This document shows positions 1 through 8,696 of a DNA stretch of 64,000 nt, one piece after another (the first letter of the stretch is position 1; the number at the start of each line of letters is the position of its first letter). Both the position numbers and the translations under genes were made by a program. Below the pieces are notes generated by a model. It saw only the letters and a program-made list of their open reading frames with translations, was not told the origin of the DNA and did not search any database. The stretch is from positions 62,001 to 126,000 of the forward strand of contig NZ_JAAIXY010000003.1 of assembly GCF_010894455.1 (NCBI RefSeq), in the 5' to 3' direction. Source of the stretch: Myxococcus eversor. GTDB lineage: Bacteria > Myxococcota > Myxococcia > Myxococcales > Myxococcaceae.

Positions 1-845
1 TCGCGGAAGGAGCGCGCGTCCGGGAAGCGCTCTCCGGGACGCTGGGCCAGCGCGCGCAGCAACACCGTGGAGAGCGCGGGAGGCACGCGCGGATTGAGCA
101 CGTGCGGCTCCGTGGGAGAAATCCCGCCCACGCGGCCGAAGCCGAAGGGCAGCCTTCCAGTGGCCAGCAGGTAGCCCACCACGCCCAGGGCATACAGGTC
201 CGTGCGCCCATCCACCGCGTCCCCCGCCCACTGCTCGGGCGCGAGAAAGGCGGGCGAGCCCACCACCATGCCGCACGCGCGCTCCTCCGGAGAGAGGCTG
301 GCGGAGAGCACCGCCTGCGTGCCGAAGTCGAGCACCTTCACCTGCCGCTCACCGCGCGAGTCCCACGTCAGGATGAGGCTGTCCGCGGACAAGTCACCGT
401 GCACCAGCCCTCGCGAGTGCGCGGTCTCCAGCGCGCACAGCGCCTGGGCCAGCAGCAGCACCACCTCCGCCGAGGCCAGCGGCATGGGCAGTCGCGAGAA
501 GGGCTCGCCCTCCGCGTACTCCATCAACATGCAGGGCAGGCCACCGGGCCCCCGGCGCACGTCGAGCACGCGGGCCACGTGGCGGTGCTTCAGCGTGCGC
601 AGCGCCCGGCCTTCCGCCTGGAAGCGCGCGCGAACGATGGGCTGGGCGGCCAGGTGCGGGTGCAGCACCTTCACCGCGAAGCGGTGGCCCGTGGGCTGGT
701 GCTCGGCCAGGTACACCGTGCCGAGCGCTCCGGCTCCCAGCGACTGGCGCAGCACGAGCGGACCGTGACGCTGCCCCTCCAGCGAAGGCGCCCGGGGACA
801 GCCCGTGCCCACCGGATGCTCCACCGCGCAGTGCCTGCATGCCAT
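1..845 (-). CDS. Serine/threonine protein kinase, 3' part cut off by the window edge
   Basis: Hanks-type kinase that would phosphorylate proteins on Ser/Thr. It is read from the ATG at 845 and stays open to base 1, so only about 281 N-terminal residues are visible. A Cys cluster (CRHC at 3-6, another Cys near residue 16) precedes the kinase domain and looks like a small zinc-binding knuckle. The glycine loop (GAGALGTV), the AVK lysine, DFG and APE motifs are present. The catalytic loop is HGDLSADS at 149-156: the catalytic Asp151 is kept, but the usual Lys (153) and the metal-binding Asn (156) are both Ser, so activity may be reduced. Myxobacterial kinases often carry a C-terminal sensor part, which would lie outside the window. 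Kinase fold is certain; activity is not. Confidence 0.85.
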   Translation of the reverse strand, partial: MACRHCAVEHPVGTGCPRAPSLEGQRHGPLVLRQSLGAGALGTVYLAEHQPTGHRFAVKVLHPHLAAQPIVRARFQAEGRALRTLKHRHVARVLDVRRGPGGLPCMLMEYAEGEPFSRLPMPLASAEVVLLLAQALCALETAHSRGLVHGDLSADSLILTWDSRGERQVKVLDFGTQAVLSASLSPEERACGMVVGSPAFLAPEQWAGDAVDGRTDLYALGVVGYLLATGRLPFGFGRVGGISPTEPHVLNPRVPPALSTVLLRALAQRPGERFPDARSFR

Positions 846-987
846 GTTCGCCCACCGCCCCTGCCGCCCCGGAATGGGGCGGGCGGCGACGACACTGCAA
901 CCCCCGTGCACCCCCGGCTTCGTCACCCACCGGACAGGACAACCTCCCGACGGGACGAGAACCCGGGGAAACCCGTTACCCACGAAG

Positions 988-1027
988 CGGAAGTTCTTTC
1001 AGCCCCCGGGTCGGAAGTTTCTCCAGC
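988..1027. repeat. Two 16-bp direct repeats upstream of the kinase gene
   Basis: CGGAAGTTCTTTCAGC at 988-1003 and CGGAAGTTTCTCCAGC at 1012-1027 match at 13 of 16 positions, 24 bp apart. They lie in the 200-bp gap between the end of manC and the start of the kinase, where the kinase promoter should be, so a regulator-binding role is possible. Nothing else is evident in this gap. Confidence 0.35.
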
Positions 1028-1046
1028 GCACACTGGGCGCCTGCGC

Positions 1047-2111
1047 CTACAGATACTTCTGAAGCTTGCGGGCCTTGAGCGCCTCCACGACCTTGCGCAC
1101 GTCCTGGCTCTTCTCGCGGGGGACCACCAGCACCGCGTCACCGGAGTCCACCACCACGACATCCGTGAGGCCGACGACGGCCAGGGGGCGCTTGTCCGCG
1201 AGCACCACGCAGCCCTTGCAGTCCACCACCACCGCCGAGGCGCCGGAGATGACGTTGCCGTTCTCGTCCGCCGGGCGGACCTCCGGAATCGCCGCGAAGG
1301 AGCCCACGTCGGACCAGCCGAAGTCCCCGGGCAGCACCGCGATGTTGGAGGCCTTCTCCATGACGCCGTAATCGATGGAGATGGAGGGCAGCTTCGGGAA
1401 GACCTTCTTCAGCACCGAACCGAACGTGCGCTTGCCCGCCACCTTGCTCAGCGCGGACAGGCCCTTCTTCATCTCCGGCATGTGCTGCTCGAAGGCGGCC
1501 AGGATGACGTCCGCGCGGAAGACGAAGATGCCGCCGTTCCACAGGTACTCGCCCGAGGAGACATAGGCCTTCGCCGTCGCGACGTCGGGCTTCTCCTTGA
1601 ACGCCTTCACGCCCCGGCCACCGCCCGTGAGCGCGTCACCCACCTGGATGTAGCCGTAGCCCGTCTCAGGTCGGTTGGGCTGGATGCCCAGGGTGACGAT
1701 GTGCCCGCCTTCCGCGATGCGGGCCGCCTCCTCCAGCGTGCGCTTGAAGCCGGCCACGTCCGCGACGTGGTGGTCCGAGGGCAGCACCACCATGATGCCC
1801 TTCGGGTCCCTCGCGGCCACGTGCACGGCTGCCAGGGCAATGGCGGGCGCGGTGTTCCGAGCCACCGGCTCCACGAGGATGTTCGCCTTGGGCAGGCCCT
1901 TCACCAGCTTCGCCGCGGCCTTCGCGTGCAGGGGGCCGCACACGATGAAGGTGTTCTTCACCGTCGACAGGCCCTTGAGGCGGCCCGCGGTGTCGGTGAT
2001 GAGCGGCAGCTTGGAGGCCAGGGGCAGGAACTGCTTGGGCCGCGCCTGACGGGACAGGGGCCAGAAGCGAGTGCCGGAGCCACCGGCCATGATGACGGGA
2101 TAGAGGGCCAT
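1047..2111 (-). CDS. manC: Mannose-1-phosphate guanylyltransferase
   Basis: Makes GDP-mannose from mannose-1-phosphate and GTP, a precursor for exopolysaccharide and O-antigen. The N-terminus has the nucleotidyltransferase signature GGSGTRFWPLSRQ; RNTAPAI and FKEKP motifs follow. At 354 residues it has only the transferase domain; the fused phosphomannose isomerase domain of the roughly 480-residue AlgA/ManC type is absent. The frame is open further upstream, but the ATG at 2111 is chosen because AGGAG precedes it and the family starts with the short stretch before GGSGTR. It is divergent from the polysaccharide O-acylation genes, which fits a role in surface polysaccharide synthesis. Confidence 0.9.
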   Translation of the reverse strand: MALYPVIMAGGSGTRFWPLSRQARPKQFLPLASKLPLITDTAGRLKGLSTVKNTFIVCGPLHAKAAAKLVKGLPKANILVEPVARNTAPAIALAAVHVAARDPKGIMVVLPSDHHVADVAGFKRTLEEAARIAEGGHIVTLGIQPNRPETGYGYIQVGDALTGGGRGVKAFKEKPDVATAKAYVSSGEYLWNGGIFVFRADVILAAFEQHMPEMKKGLSALSKVAGKRTFGSVLKKVFPKLPSISIDYGVMEKASNIAVLPGDFGWSDVGSFAAIPEVRPADENGNVISGASAVVVDCKGCVVLADKRPLAVVGLTDVVVVDSGDAVLVVPREKSQDVRKVVEALKARKLQKYL

Positions 2112-2235
2112 GCGGGGTACGACTCCTGCGAGTGCCGGCTCGTCGCCAGCGGGAGGCGCCAGGGTCTTCCCCCAGCGTGGATGGCGGCGCACCATAGCGT
2201 TTCGGCCTTTCCGGGAAAGAGGGGAGCCGCTTCCC

Positions 2236-5118
2236 ATGAAGCCCCCGCCCAGGCCGTTGCGCCTCCCACCTTCAGAGCCCCCGAGCCCGCCTGTCCGCCC
2301 TCCGGACGATGAAGCGGCTCTGAGTGGCGAGAGTTTTGACCCGCCCCCGAAAAGCCAGTCTCATGCCGCGCTGTTGGACTTCTTCAAGGCCAGAACCACC
2401 GGGCTGACGCTCGTTCTCACCGTCGCGCTGGCGCTGGGGCTTTCGCTCGCCCCGATTCCAGAGTCGTGGCGCCCCCTGCCCAGTCTCCAGCGAGGCCCCC
2501 TGGGCTCGAAGCTGGTGGCGCTGGCGCTGCCCGCGTCCTTCACCGGAGGCCGTCCCGCCCCGCCCCCTGAAATCGAGGCGGTGGCGTCGGACACGCCCAA
2601 GCAGGACGCGGTGCCGGAAGAGGACCCGGCGGACGATGCGGGGACGGAGGTGGTGGACGCGGTGCCCACGCCCGCGGTGCCCACGGTGCCGGGCATCGGC
2701 CTGGAGGAGCTGAGCGCGCCGTCGCTGGCGCGCGCCGTGGAGCTGGAGGCGCTGCGCGAGCGGATGAGCGCCCAGCACGTCGACATCGAGCCCAACTGCC
2801 GCAAGGCGCGCGCGGACGGCACCTGTGAGGAGGACGGGCTCGCCCCCTTCCACCGGGCGCTGACGGAGCTGCGCGCGGACACGCGACGCACACCGGTGCG
2901 CGTGGTGCACCTGGGGGACTCGCTCGTCGCATCGGACTACATCACCGACGTGGTGCGAGACAGGCTCCAGGAGCGCTTCGGCTCGGGCGGCAAGGGCTTC
3001 CTCTTCATCACCCGCCCCGCCAGCGCGGGCCGGTGGACGCGCTCCGGACGGGGTTCGGACGGCTGGGAGATTGCCCGGCTGGTGGACACCAAGTGGCCCC
3101 GCGACAGGGTGGGCTGGACGGGCGTGGCCTTCACCTCGGCGAGCGGCTCGCAGAGCACGAAGTACGACGTGGAGGGCTCGCGGGTGGCGGAGCTGTTCTT
3201 CCTCGCCCAACCGTCCAGCGGCTCCGTGCAGCTCTCCGTGGATGGCCGGCCGCTGCAGCGCATCCAGACGCGCGGCTTCTCCAAGACGAAGTCAGAGGCG
3301 GCCTTCGCGCGAGTGAATCTGCCCGAGGGCGCCAAGACGCTGTCACTCACCACGTCCGGCAAGGTGGAGCTGCACGGCGTGACGCTGGAGACGGGCACGC
3401 CGGGCGTCATCTACGACACGGTGGGCCTGTTGGGCGGCATGGCGGAGGTGTACCTGCGAGCCCAGCCCGCGGCCTTCCGCGCGCAGCTCCGTCAGCGCAA
3501 GCCGGCCATGGTGGTGCTGATGGTCGGCGGCAACGAGGCGTTCTTCTTCTCACGCGACCGCACCACGTTGGAGGAAGTGCGCGCGCAGATGAAGGAGCTG
3601 GTGTCGCGCGTGCGCGCCAACGTGCCGGACGCGGCGTGCCTCGTCATGTCGCCCATCGACGCGGGCGTGCGGACCATGGGCGGCGAGCTGGTGCCGCGTC
3701 GAGGCTCCAAGGAGGTCTCCGACATCTTCCGCGAGGAGGCGCGCCTGGGTGGCTGTGCCTTCTGGGACGCGTACACCGCCATGGGTGGCGAGGGCGCGGC
3801 CCTCCGGTGGCTGGAGGCCGGGCTGATGCTGGAGGACCTGGTGCACCCGCGCGCGAAGGGCTCGGACCTGCTCGGTCATCTCTTTGATTTGGCGCTCCAG
3901 CGAAGCTTCGCGAAGGTGCACGCGCCGCTGGTGCCGGTGGCGGATGCGCCGGGGTTGCAGGACGCGGACACCGCGCTGACGAAGACGTTCGACCGGCTGC
4001 GCCGCCGCGAGTCCGGCGAGGCCCTGCGCGTGGGCATCGCCCAGCTCGGCGCGTCGCATACCGCCTCGCACTACTTCACGGACGCGGTGCGCGGGGTGCT
4101 GACCAAGCGCTTCGGGGACGCGGGCCGGGGCTTCATCGCCGCGGGCAAGGCGTCCCCTCGCCTGGAGAACGCGCGCGTGGCGCGGGAGCTGGTGGGCGAC
4201 TGGAAGGTGGAGGACGCGATGGAGGCCGAGCCGGGCGGACTGTGGGGCCTCACCGGCATCCGCGCCGTGGGCTCGCCGGGCGCGAAGCTGCGCATCCAGT
4301 TCTGCAAGGACTGCCCGAACGCGAAGGCCTCGACGACGGGGCGGCTCGACTTGTACGCGCTCGACGTGCCGGACGCGAAGGCGCCGGACATTCGCGTGGA
4401 TGGCGAGGACATGCCTCCTGATGCGCCGTTGCCGGAGCCGCTGACCGCGCCGATGGTGCGCATCCGCTCCTTCCCCGTCACCGGCCCCTCGCACGAGGTG
4501 GAAGTCATGGCACCGGAAGGCAGCGGCGTCACCGTGCTGGGCGCCGCGCTGGAGTACGACACGCCGGGCGTGGTGCTGGACGCGCTGGGGTTGCCCGGAG
4601 CCATGGCCTCCACGCTTGGAGGCATGGATGCGGCGGCGGTGGACGCGCAGCTCGCCTCGCGTCGGCCGGACCTGCTCGTCTTCTGGTACGGCACCAACGA
4701 GGCCGGCAAGTCGGACCTGGACGCGGCGGCGGTGGCGAACGACTACCCCGCGCTCATCGCCCGGCTGCGCAAGGCCACCGGCAACGCCGAGTGCCTGTTG
4801 ATGGGCCCCACGGACCGGCTGGCGCAGGACTCGAATGGCCGCTGGACGGAGGCGCCCGCGCTGGCGTCGGTGCTGGACACGCTGCCTCGGGTGGCTCGGG
4901 ACGCGGGCTGCGCCTACTGGTCTCCGCGCGCGGCCATGGGCGGTGAGCGGGCGATGCTGCGCTGGCAGCGTTCCCGTCCGGTGCTGGGCCACGCGGATGG
5001 CGTGCACCTGACGCCGGAGGGCTACGAGCGACTGGCGGCGAGCTTCGCGCGGGACTTCCTGGCCGCGTACGAGCTGCGCAAGAAGACCGAGCCGACCGCG
5101 CGCATGGAGGGGAACTGA
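2236..5118 (+). CDS. Membrane-anchored protein with two SGNH/GDSL-type domains
   Basis: 960 residues. A Pro-rich cytoplasmic start is followed by one membrane segment (about 53-73), so both hydrolase-like domains should face the periplasm. Domain 1 has GDSL at 227-230 (Ser229), a GGNE motif and DLVH at 534-537. Domain 2 has GASH at 605-608 (Ser607), a GTNE motif and DGVH at 921-924. Both keep a Ser/Asp/His set; domain 2 has lost the Asp beside the serine. The next gene is an MBOAT acyltransferase 1 bp downstream. SGNH plus MBOAT pairs (AlgI/AlgJ/AlgX, PatA/PatB) O-acetylate extracellular glycans, so this protein probably completes acyl transfer to a polysaccharide. Having two SGNH domains in one chain is unusual. 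The ATG at 2236 is preferred over an upstream open frame overlapping manC. Confidence 0.8.
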   Translation: MKPPPRPLRLPPSEPPSPPVRPPDDEAALSGESFDPPPKSQSHAALLDFFKARTTGLTLVLTVALALGLSLAPIPESWRPLPSLQRGPLGSKLVALALPASFTGGRPAPPPEIEAVASDTPKQDAVPEEDPADDAGTEVVDAVPTPAVPTVPGIGLEELSAPSLARAVELEALRERMSAQHVDIEPNCRKARADGTCEEDGLAPFHRALTELRADTRRTPVRVVHLGDSLVASDYITDVVRDRLQERFGSGGKGFLFITRPASAGRWTRSGRGSDGWEIARLVDTKWPRDRVGWTGVAFTSASGSQSTKYDVEGSRVAELFFLAQPSSGSVQLSVDGRPLQRIQTRGFSKTKSEAAFARVNLPEGAKTLSLTTSGKVELHGVTLETGTPGVIYDTVGLLGGMAEVYLRAQPAAFRAQLRQRKPAMVVLMVGGNEAFFFSRDRTTLEEVRAQMKELVSRVRANVPDAACLVMSPIDAGVRTMGGELVPRRGSKEVSDIFREEARLGGCAFWDAYTAMGGEGAALRWLEAGLMLEDLVHPRAKGSDLLGHLFDLALQRSFAKVHAPLVPVADAPGLQDADTALTKTFDRLRRRESGEALRVGIAQLGASHTASHYFTDAVRGVLTKRFGDAGRGFIAAGKASPRLENARVARELVGDWKVEDAMEAEPGGLWGLTGIRAVGSPGAKLRIQFCKDCPNAKASTTGRLDLYALDVPDAKAPDIRVDGEDMPPDAPLPEPLTAPMVRIRSFPVTGPSHEVEVMAPEGSGVTVLGAALEYDTPGVVLDALGLPGAMASTLGGMDAAAVDAQLASRRPDLLVFWYGTNEAGKSDLDAAAVANDYPALIARLRKATGNAECLLMGPTDRLAQDSNGRWTEAPALASVLDTLPRVARDAGCAYWSPRAAMGGERAMLRWQRSRPVLGHADGVHLTPEGYERLAASFARDFLAAYELRKKTEPTARMEGN

Positions 5119-5119
5119 C

Positions 5120-6538
5120 GTGCTGTCGCACAGCCTCCAGTACCTGGTCTTCGTCATCGCGGTGTTCGCGCTGTACTGGGCGGTGCACCGTCACTACTGG
5201 CCGCGCCTGTTGGTGCTGCTGGTGGCCAGCGTCTACTTCTACGCGGCCTTCACGCCCTTCCCGCTCATCATCTTCCTCATCGGCGTCACGGTGGACCACC
5301 TGCTCGTCAAGGGGATGGGACGCGCGACGTCGCAGGGCGTGCGCAAGCTGTTCGTCACGCTGTCCGTGGTGTCGAACCTGGGGTTGCTCGCGGGCTTCAA
5401 GTACCTGGAGCTCTTGCGCAAGACGGCGCTGGAATTGGTGCCCGCATCCTGGGGCATCCATGTTCGCGAGACTCCGTTCGATTTGATTCTGCCGCTGGGC
5501 CTGTCGTTCTTCGTCTTCCAGGCCATCAGCTACACGGTGGACGTGTACCGGGGGAAGGCCAGCTCCGAGCACTCGTTCATCGAGCACCTGCTGTACATGC
5601 TCTTCTTCCCGCGCGTGGTGAGCGGGCCCATCGTCCGCGCGTCGGAGCTGATGGCGCGTTTCAAGGACGTGCCCACGCTGACGCCGGAAGAAGGCGGACA
5701 GGCGATGTTCCGCATCGCCGTGGGTCTGGTGAAGAAGCTGGTCATCGCGGACGTGCTGGGCAGCGGCATTGTCGACCCGGTGTTCGCCTCGCCGGACAAG
5801 TACGCCTCCGCTGAGTGCATCGTCGCGGCCATCGCCTACACCTTCGAGCTCTACTACGACTTCTCGGGCTACTCGGACATCGCGCTGGGTGTGGCGGCGC
5901 TGTTCGGCTTCAAGTTCCCGGAGAACTTCAACCGGCCGTACCTGGCGAAGAACCTGGGCGAGTTCTGGAACCGGTGGCACATGAGCCTGTCCACCTGGCT
6001 GCGGGACTACCTGTACCGGCCACTGGGCGGCAACCGGGTGTCGAAGCCTCGGGTGTTGTTCAACCTGATGACGGTGATGGTGCTGGGTGGCCTGTGGCAC
6101 GGCGCGGACTGGCGCTTCGCCGTCTGGGGTGGCGTGCACGGCGCGGTGCTGGGCCTGTCACGGTGCTGGGAGTGGTGGGTGGGCAAGCCGGAGAAGCCGG
6201 GTGTCCCTCGCATCGCGATGGGGATGCTGGCCACGTTCACCATCGTCGTGCTGACGCGCGTGGTGTTCCGCGCGAAGACGATGACGCACGCGGGGGAGTT
6301 CTACGCACGGATGATGGAGGGCGTGCCGGGCATCGCCAACGTCAGCCCGCTGGTGTGGGGCATGTTGGCGGCGGCGGTGTTCTTCCACGTGGTGCCGATG
6401 AAGCTCTACACGGTGGCGTCGGAGGTGTTCGTCCGGATGCCGGTGCCGGTGCGCGCCGTGGCCCTCGTCGTGCTGGGCCTGGGCATCCGCCACCTGTCGG
6501 CCGTGGAGACGCGGCCGTACGTGTACCTTCAGTTCTGA
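5120..6538 (+). CDS. MBOAT-family O-acyltransferase (AlgI-like)
   Basis: Polytopic membrane protein of 472 residues that would pass acyl groups, usually acetyl, from the cytoplasm to a polysaccharide-modifying partner. Hallmarks are the WNRWHMSLS stretch, the RPLGGNR motif and GLWHG, whose His327 is the expected catalytic histidine. Hydrophobic segments run the whole length. The start is GTG at 5120, with GGAGG overlapping the end of the preceding SGNH gene, so the two are surely co-transcribed. The 3' end overlaps the convergent Nudix gene by 10 bp. AlgI is the closest known model; the acceptor glycan is unknown. Confidence 0.88.
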   Translation: MLSHSLQYLVFVIAVFALYWAVHRHYWPRLLVLLVASVYFYAAFTPFPLIIFLIGVTVDHLLVKGMGRATSQGVRKLFVTLSVVSNLGLLAGFKYLELLRKTALELVPASWGIHVRETPFDLILPLGLSFFVFQAISYTVDVYRGKASSEHSFIEHLLYMLFFPRVVSGPIVRASELMARFKDVPTLTPEEGGQAMFRIAVGLVKKLVIADVLGSGIVDPVFASPDKYASAECIVAAIAYTFELYYDFSGYSDIALGVAALFGFKFPENFNRPYLAKNLGEFWNRWHMSLSTWLRDYLYRPLGGNRVSKPRVLFNLMTVMVLGGLWHGADWRFAVWGGVHGAVLGLSRCWEWWVGKPEKPGVPRIAMGMLATFTIVVLTRVVFRAKTMTHAGEFYARMMEGVPGIANVSPLVWGMLAAAVFFHVVPMKLYTVASEVFVRMPVPVRAVALVVLGLGIRHLSAVETRPYVYLQF

Positions 6539-7152
6539 CGCCGTCCGGGCGCGGTGAGCACCGACTCCAGGCCGGGCACCTGCGCGAGCTGCCCCAGGAA
6601 GTCGCGGAGGATGCGCGCGGTGGCGCCCCAGATGACGTGGGTGTCGTACGTGTAGAAGTACAAGTCGCGCTCGGCGCCGAAGACCTCCTTGCGCTCGACG
6701 CGGAGGATGGCCGGGTCCATCAGGCTGACGAGTGGCACCTCCAGGATGAAGGCCACCTCTTCAGGGCTGGGCTGGTACTTGCCGTCCCCTGGAATCACGC
6801 CGACGAAGGGCCGCACGCGGTACTGGGAGATGGTGGGCACCTCGTCCAGCATGCCCAGCACGCGCACGCCGCGCCGGTCGATGCCCAGCTCCTCTTCCGT
6901 CTCGCGCAGCGCGGTGTGCAGCGGCGTGAGGTCCTCCGCGTCGCGGCCTCCGCCCGGGAAGCTGTACTGGTTGGCGTGCGTGCGCAGGGTGGCCGGGCGT
7001 CGGGTGAAGACCACGTGCGGCACGCCGTCGCGCTCGAACAACGGCACCAGCACGGAGGCCTCGCGCAGCACGAGCCCCGGCAGGTCCACATTGCGAGCGG
7101 GACGCGCCGACAGCCGTGCCTCCACCCCCTGGAACAACGCCTCCACGCTCAC
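6529..7152 (-). CDS. CoA-type Nudix hydrolase (NudL-like)
   Basis: 207-residue Nudix protein. The motif TLRTHANQYSFPGGG matches the signature of the CoA diphosphatase subgroup (consensus LRxHxGQxxFPGG), and the Nudix core RETEEELG follows. Such enzymes split CoA or acyl-CoA into phosphopantetheine and 3',5'-ADP. Substrate identity is inferred from the subgroup motif only. It is convergent with the acyltransferase gene and lies 16 bp from the end of uppP on the same strand. Confidence 0.82.
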   Translation of the reverse strand: MSVEALFQGVEARLSARPARNVDLPGLVLREASVLVPLFERDGVPHVVFTRRPATLRTHANQYSFPGGGRDAEDLTPLHTALRETEEELGIDRRGVRVLGMLDEVPTISQYRVRPFVGVIPGDGKYQPSPEEVAFILEVPLVSLMDPAILRVERKEVFGAERDLYFYTYDTHVIWGATARILRDFLGQLAQVPGLESVLTAPGRRQN

Positions 7153-7168
7153 GACGCCCGCCTCCCCA

Positions 7169-8062
7169 CTAGTCGGTGATCTGCTTCTCGATTTGCTGCT
7201 TCCCCGGCTCGCGAGGCACGTCCAGGTTCTCCACGCCGGACAGCGGCTTGAGCTTGCCCGCCTGGAGCAGGCCCAGCAGCAGCAGGCCGAGCGCCACGCG
7301 GTACACCACGAACACCAGCGTCGTGCGCGAGCGCAGGTAGTTCAACAACCACGCGATGGCCGCCATGCCCGAGGCGAACGCCACCAGGGTGCCGACCCAG
7401 AGCGACACGGCGCTGGGTCGCTCGGTGGCTTGCAGCAGGTGCTTCAGCTCGAAGATGCCCGCCAGCGAGGTGGCGGGGATGGACAACAGGAACGAGTAGC
7501 GCGCCGCGTCCTCGCGCTTGAGCCCCAGCGACAGACCGCCCGTGAGCGTCGTGCCCGAGCGCGACGAGCCGGGGATGAGCGCCAGCGCCTGCCACAGGCC
7601 GATGAGGATGCCGTCCCGCCACGTCATGTCGGCCAGCGTCCGCTTGTGCGAGGCGCGCTTCTCCACCACGAAGAGGATGATGGCCAGGACGATGAGGCTG
7701 CCGGAGATGACATAGAGCGAGCGGAACTGCGTCTCGATGGCCTTCTTGAAGGCCAGCCCGCAGATGCCGATGGGCAGCGTGCCCACCAACACGAACCACG
7801 CCAGCCGGGACTCCACGGTGCCGAAGGGCTCGCGCTTCGCCAGCCCGCGGAAGAAGGCCGTCACCAGCGAGACGATGTCCTTGCGGAAGTAGATGAGCAC
7901 CGCGGCGACCGTGCCCAGTTGGATGACCGCCGAGTACGCGGCCCCCGGGTCCTTCCACCCGAACAGCTCCGGCGCGATGCGCAGGTGGGCGGTGGAGCTG
8001 ATGGGCAAGAACTCGGTGAGACCCTGGACCAGTCCCAGGACGATGGCTTCAAGGAGGCTCAT
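7169..8062 (-). CDS. uppP: Undecaprenyl-diphosphate phosphatase
   Basis: Recycles undecaprenyl diphosphate to the monophosphate carrier lipid for peptidoglycan and polysaccharide synthesis. 297 residues, polytopic. Both family signatures are present: GLVQGLTEFLPISSTAHL near the N-terminus and PGSSRSGTT in the middle, containing the catalytic Glu, Ser and Arg residues. The ATG at 8062 is preferred to a longer upstream frame because it begins directly with the first conserved helix and is preceded by the purine-rich end of the leader. It is probably co-transcribed with the downstream Nudix gene. Confidence 0.93.
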   Translation of the reverse strand: MSLLEAIVLGLVQGLTEFLPISSTAHLRIAPELFGWKDPGAAYSAVIQLGTVAAVLIYFRKDIVSLVTAFFRGLAKREPFGTVESRLAWFVLVGTLPIGICGLAFKKAIETQFRSLYVISGSLIVLAIILFVVEKRASHKRTLADMTWRDGILIGLWQALALIPGSSRSGTTLTGGLSLGLKREDAARYSFLLSIPATSLAGIFELKHLLQATERPSAVSLWVGTLVAFASGMAAIAWLLNYLRSRTTLVFVVYRVALGLLLLGLLQAGKLKPLSGVENLDVPREPGKQQIEKQITD

Positions 8063-8186
8063 AGGCGCGGTCCCGGGATGTATGCCCGGACACCGCCGCC
8101 AGCAAGGGCGAACCTCCGCGTCTGTGGCGAGGCGAGCACGCGGCGTCCCCCTGGGCGCCCCGTCCAGGTAGGCTGAAGGGCGCGCC

Positions 8187-8657
8187 ATGCCCCCTGCCCC
8201 TCCGTGCCCCTGCTGCTCCGGACTGCGCTACCGCGAGTGCTGCGCCCCCTTCCACCGGGGCGAAGCCGAACCGCCGGACGCCGAGCGACTGATGCGCAGC
8301 CGCTACGCCGCCTTCGCCCAGCGCGAGCCGACGTACCTGTGGAAGACACTTCACCCCAGCCACCCGGACCGGGCGAGACCCGAAGACGTGGTGGTGCGCG
8401 AGCTGCGTGCCTTCGCCCAGGCCCACCAGTTCCCCAAGCTGGTGGTGATGGACCGTCAGGCGCCCGACGCCCAGGGCACCGCGCAGGTGCTCTTCTTCGC
8501 GAAGGTGTTCGAGAAGGGCAAGGAGCGCTCCTTCGTGGAGCGGTCCGACTTCCGCCACGACGGCACCGGCTGGCGCTACCTCTCCGGTGACACGCTCATG
8601 CTCGGTGAGCTGACCGTCCCTCCGGAATCCCTCACGCTCGCGAACTTCCCGAAGTGA
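8187..8657 (+). CDS. YchJ-like SEC-C motif protein (UPF0225)
   Basis: 156 residues. The N-terminal CPCCSGLRYRECC segment is a SEC-C type zinc-binding motif, followed by the LMRSRYAAFA stretch typical of the YchJ/UPF0225 family and an NTF2-like remainder. The molecular function of the family is not established. It is divergent from uppP, with 124 bp between the starts. Confidence 0.85.
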   Translation: MPPAPPCPCCSGLRYRECCAPFHRGEAEPPDAERLMRSRYAAFAQREPTYLWKTLHPSHPDRARPEDVVVRELRAFAQAHQFPKLVVMDRQAPDAQGTAQVLFFAKVFEKGKERSFVERSDFRHDGTGWRYLSGDTLMLGELTVPPESLTLANFPK

Positions 8658-8696
8658 ATCCGGGTCCGGGCCCCCACACGTCGACCGAGGCGCCAG

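Noticed and set aside
2112..2237. N-terminal extension of the mannose-1-phosphate guanylyltransferase
   Set aside because: The extra 42 residues are unlike the family, and AGGAG stands in front of the ATG at 2111.
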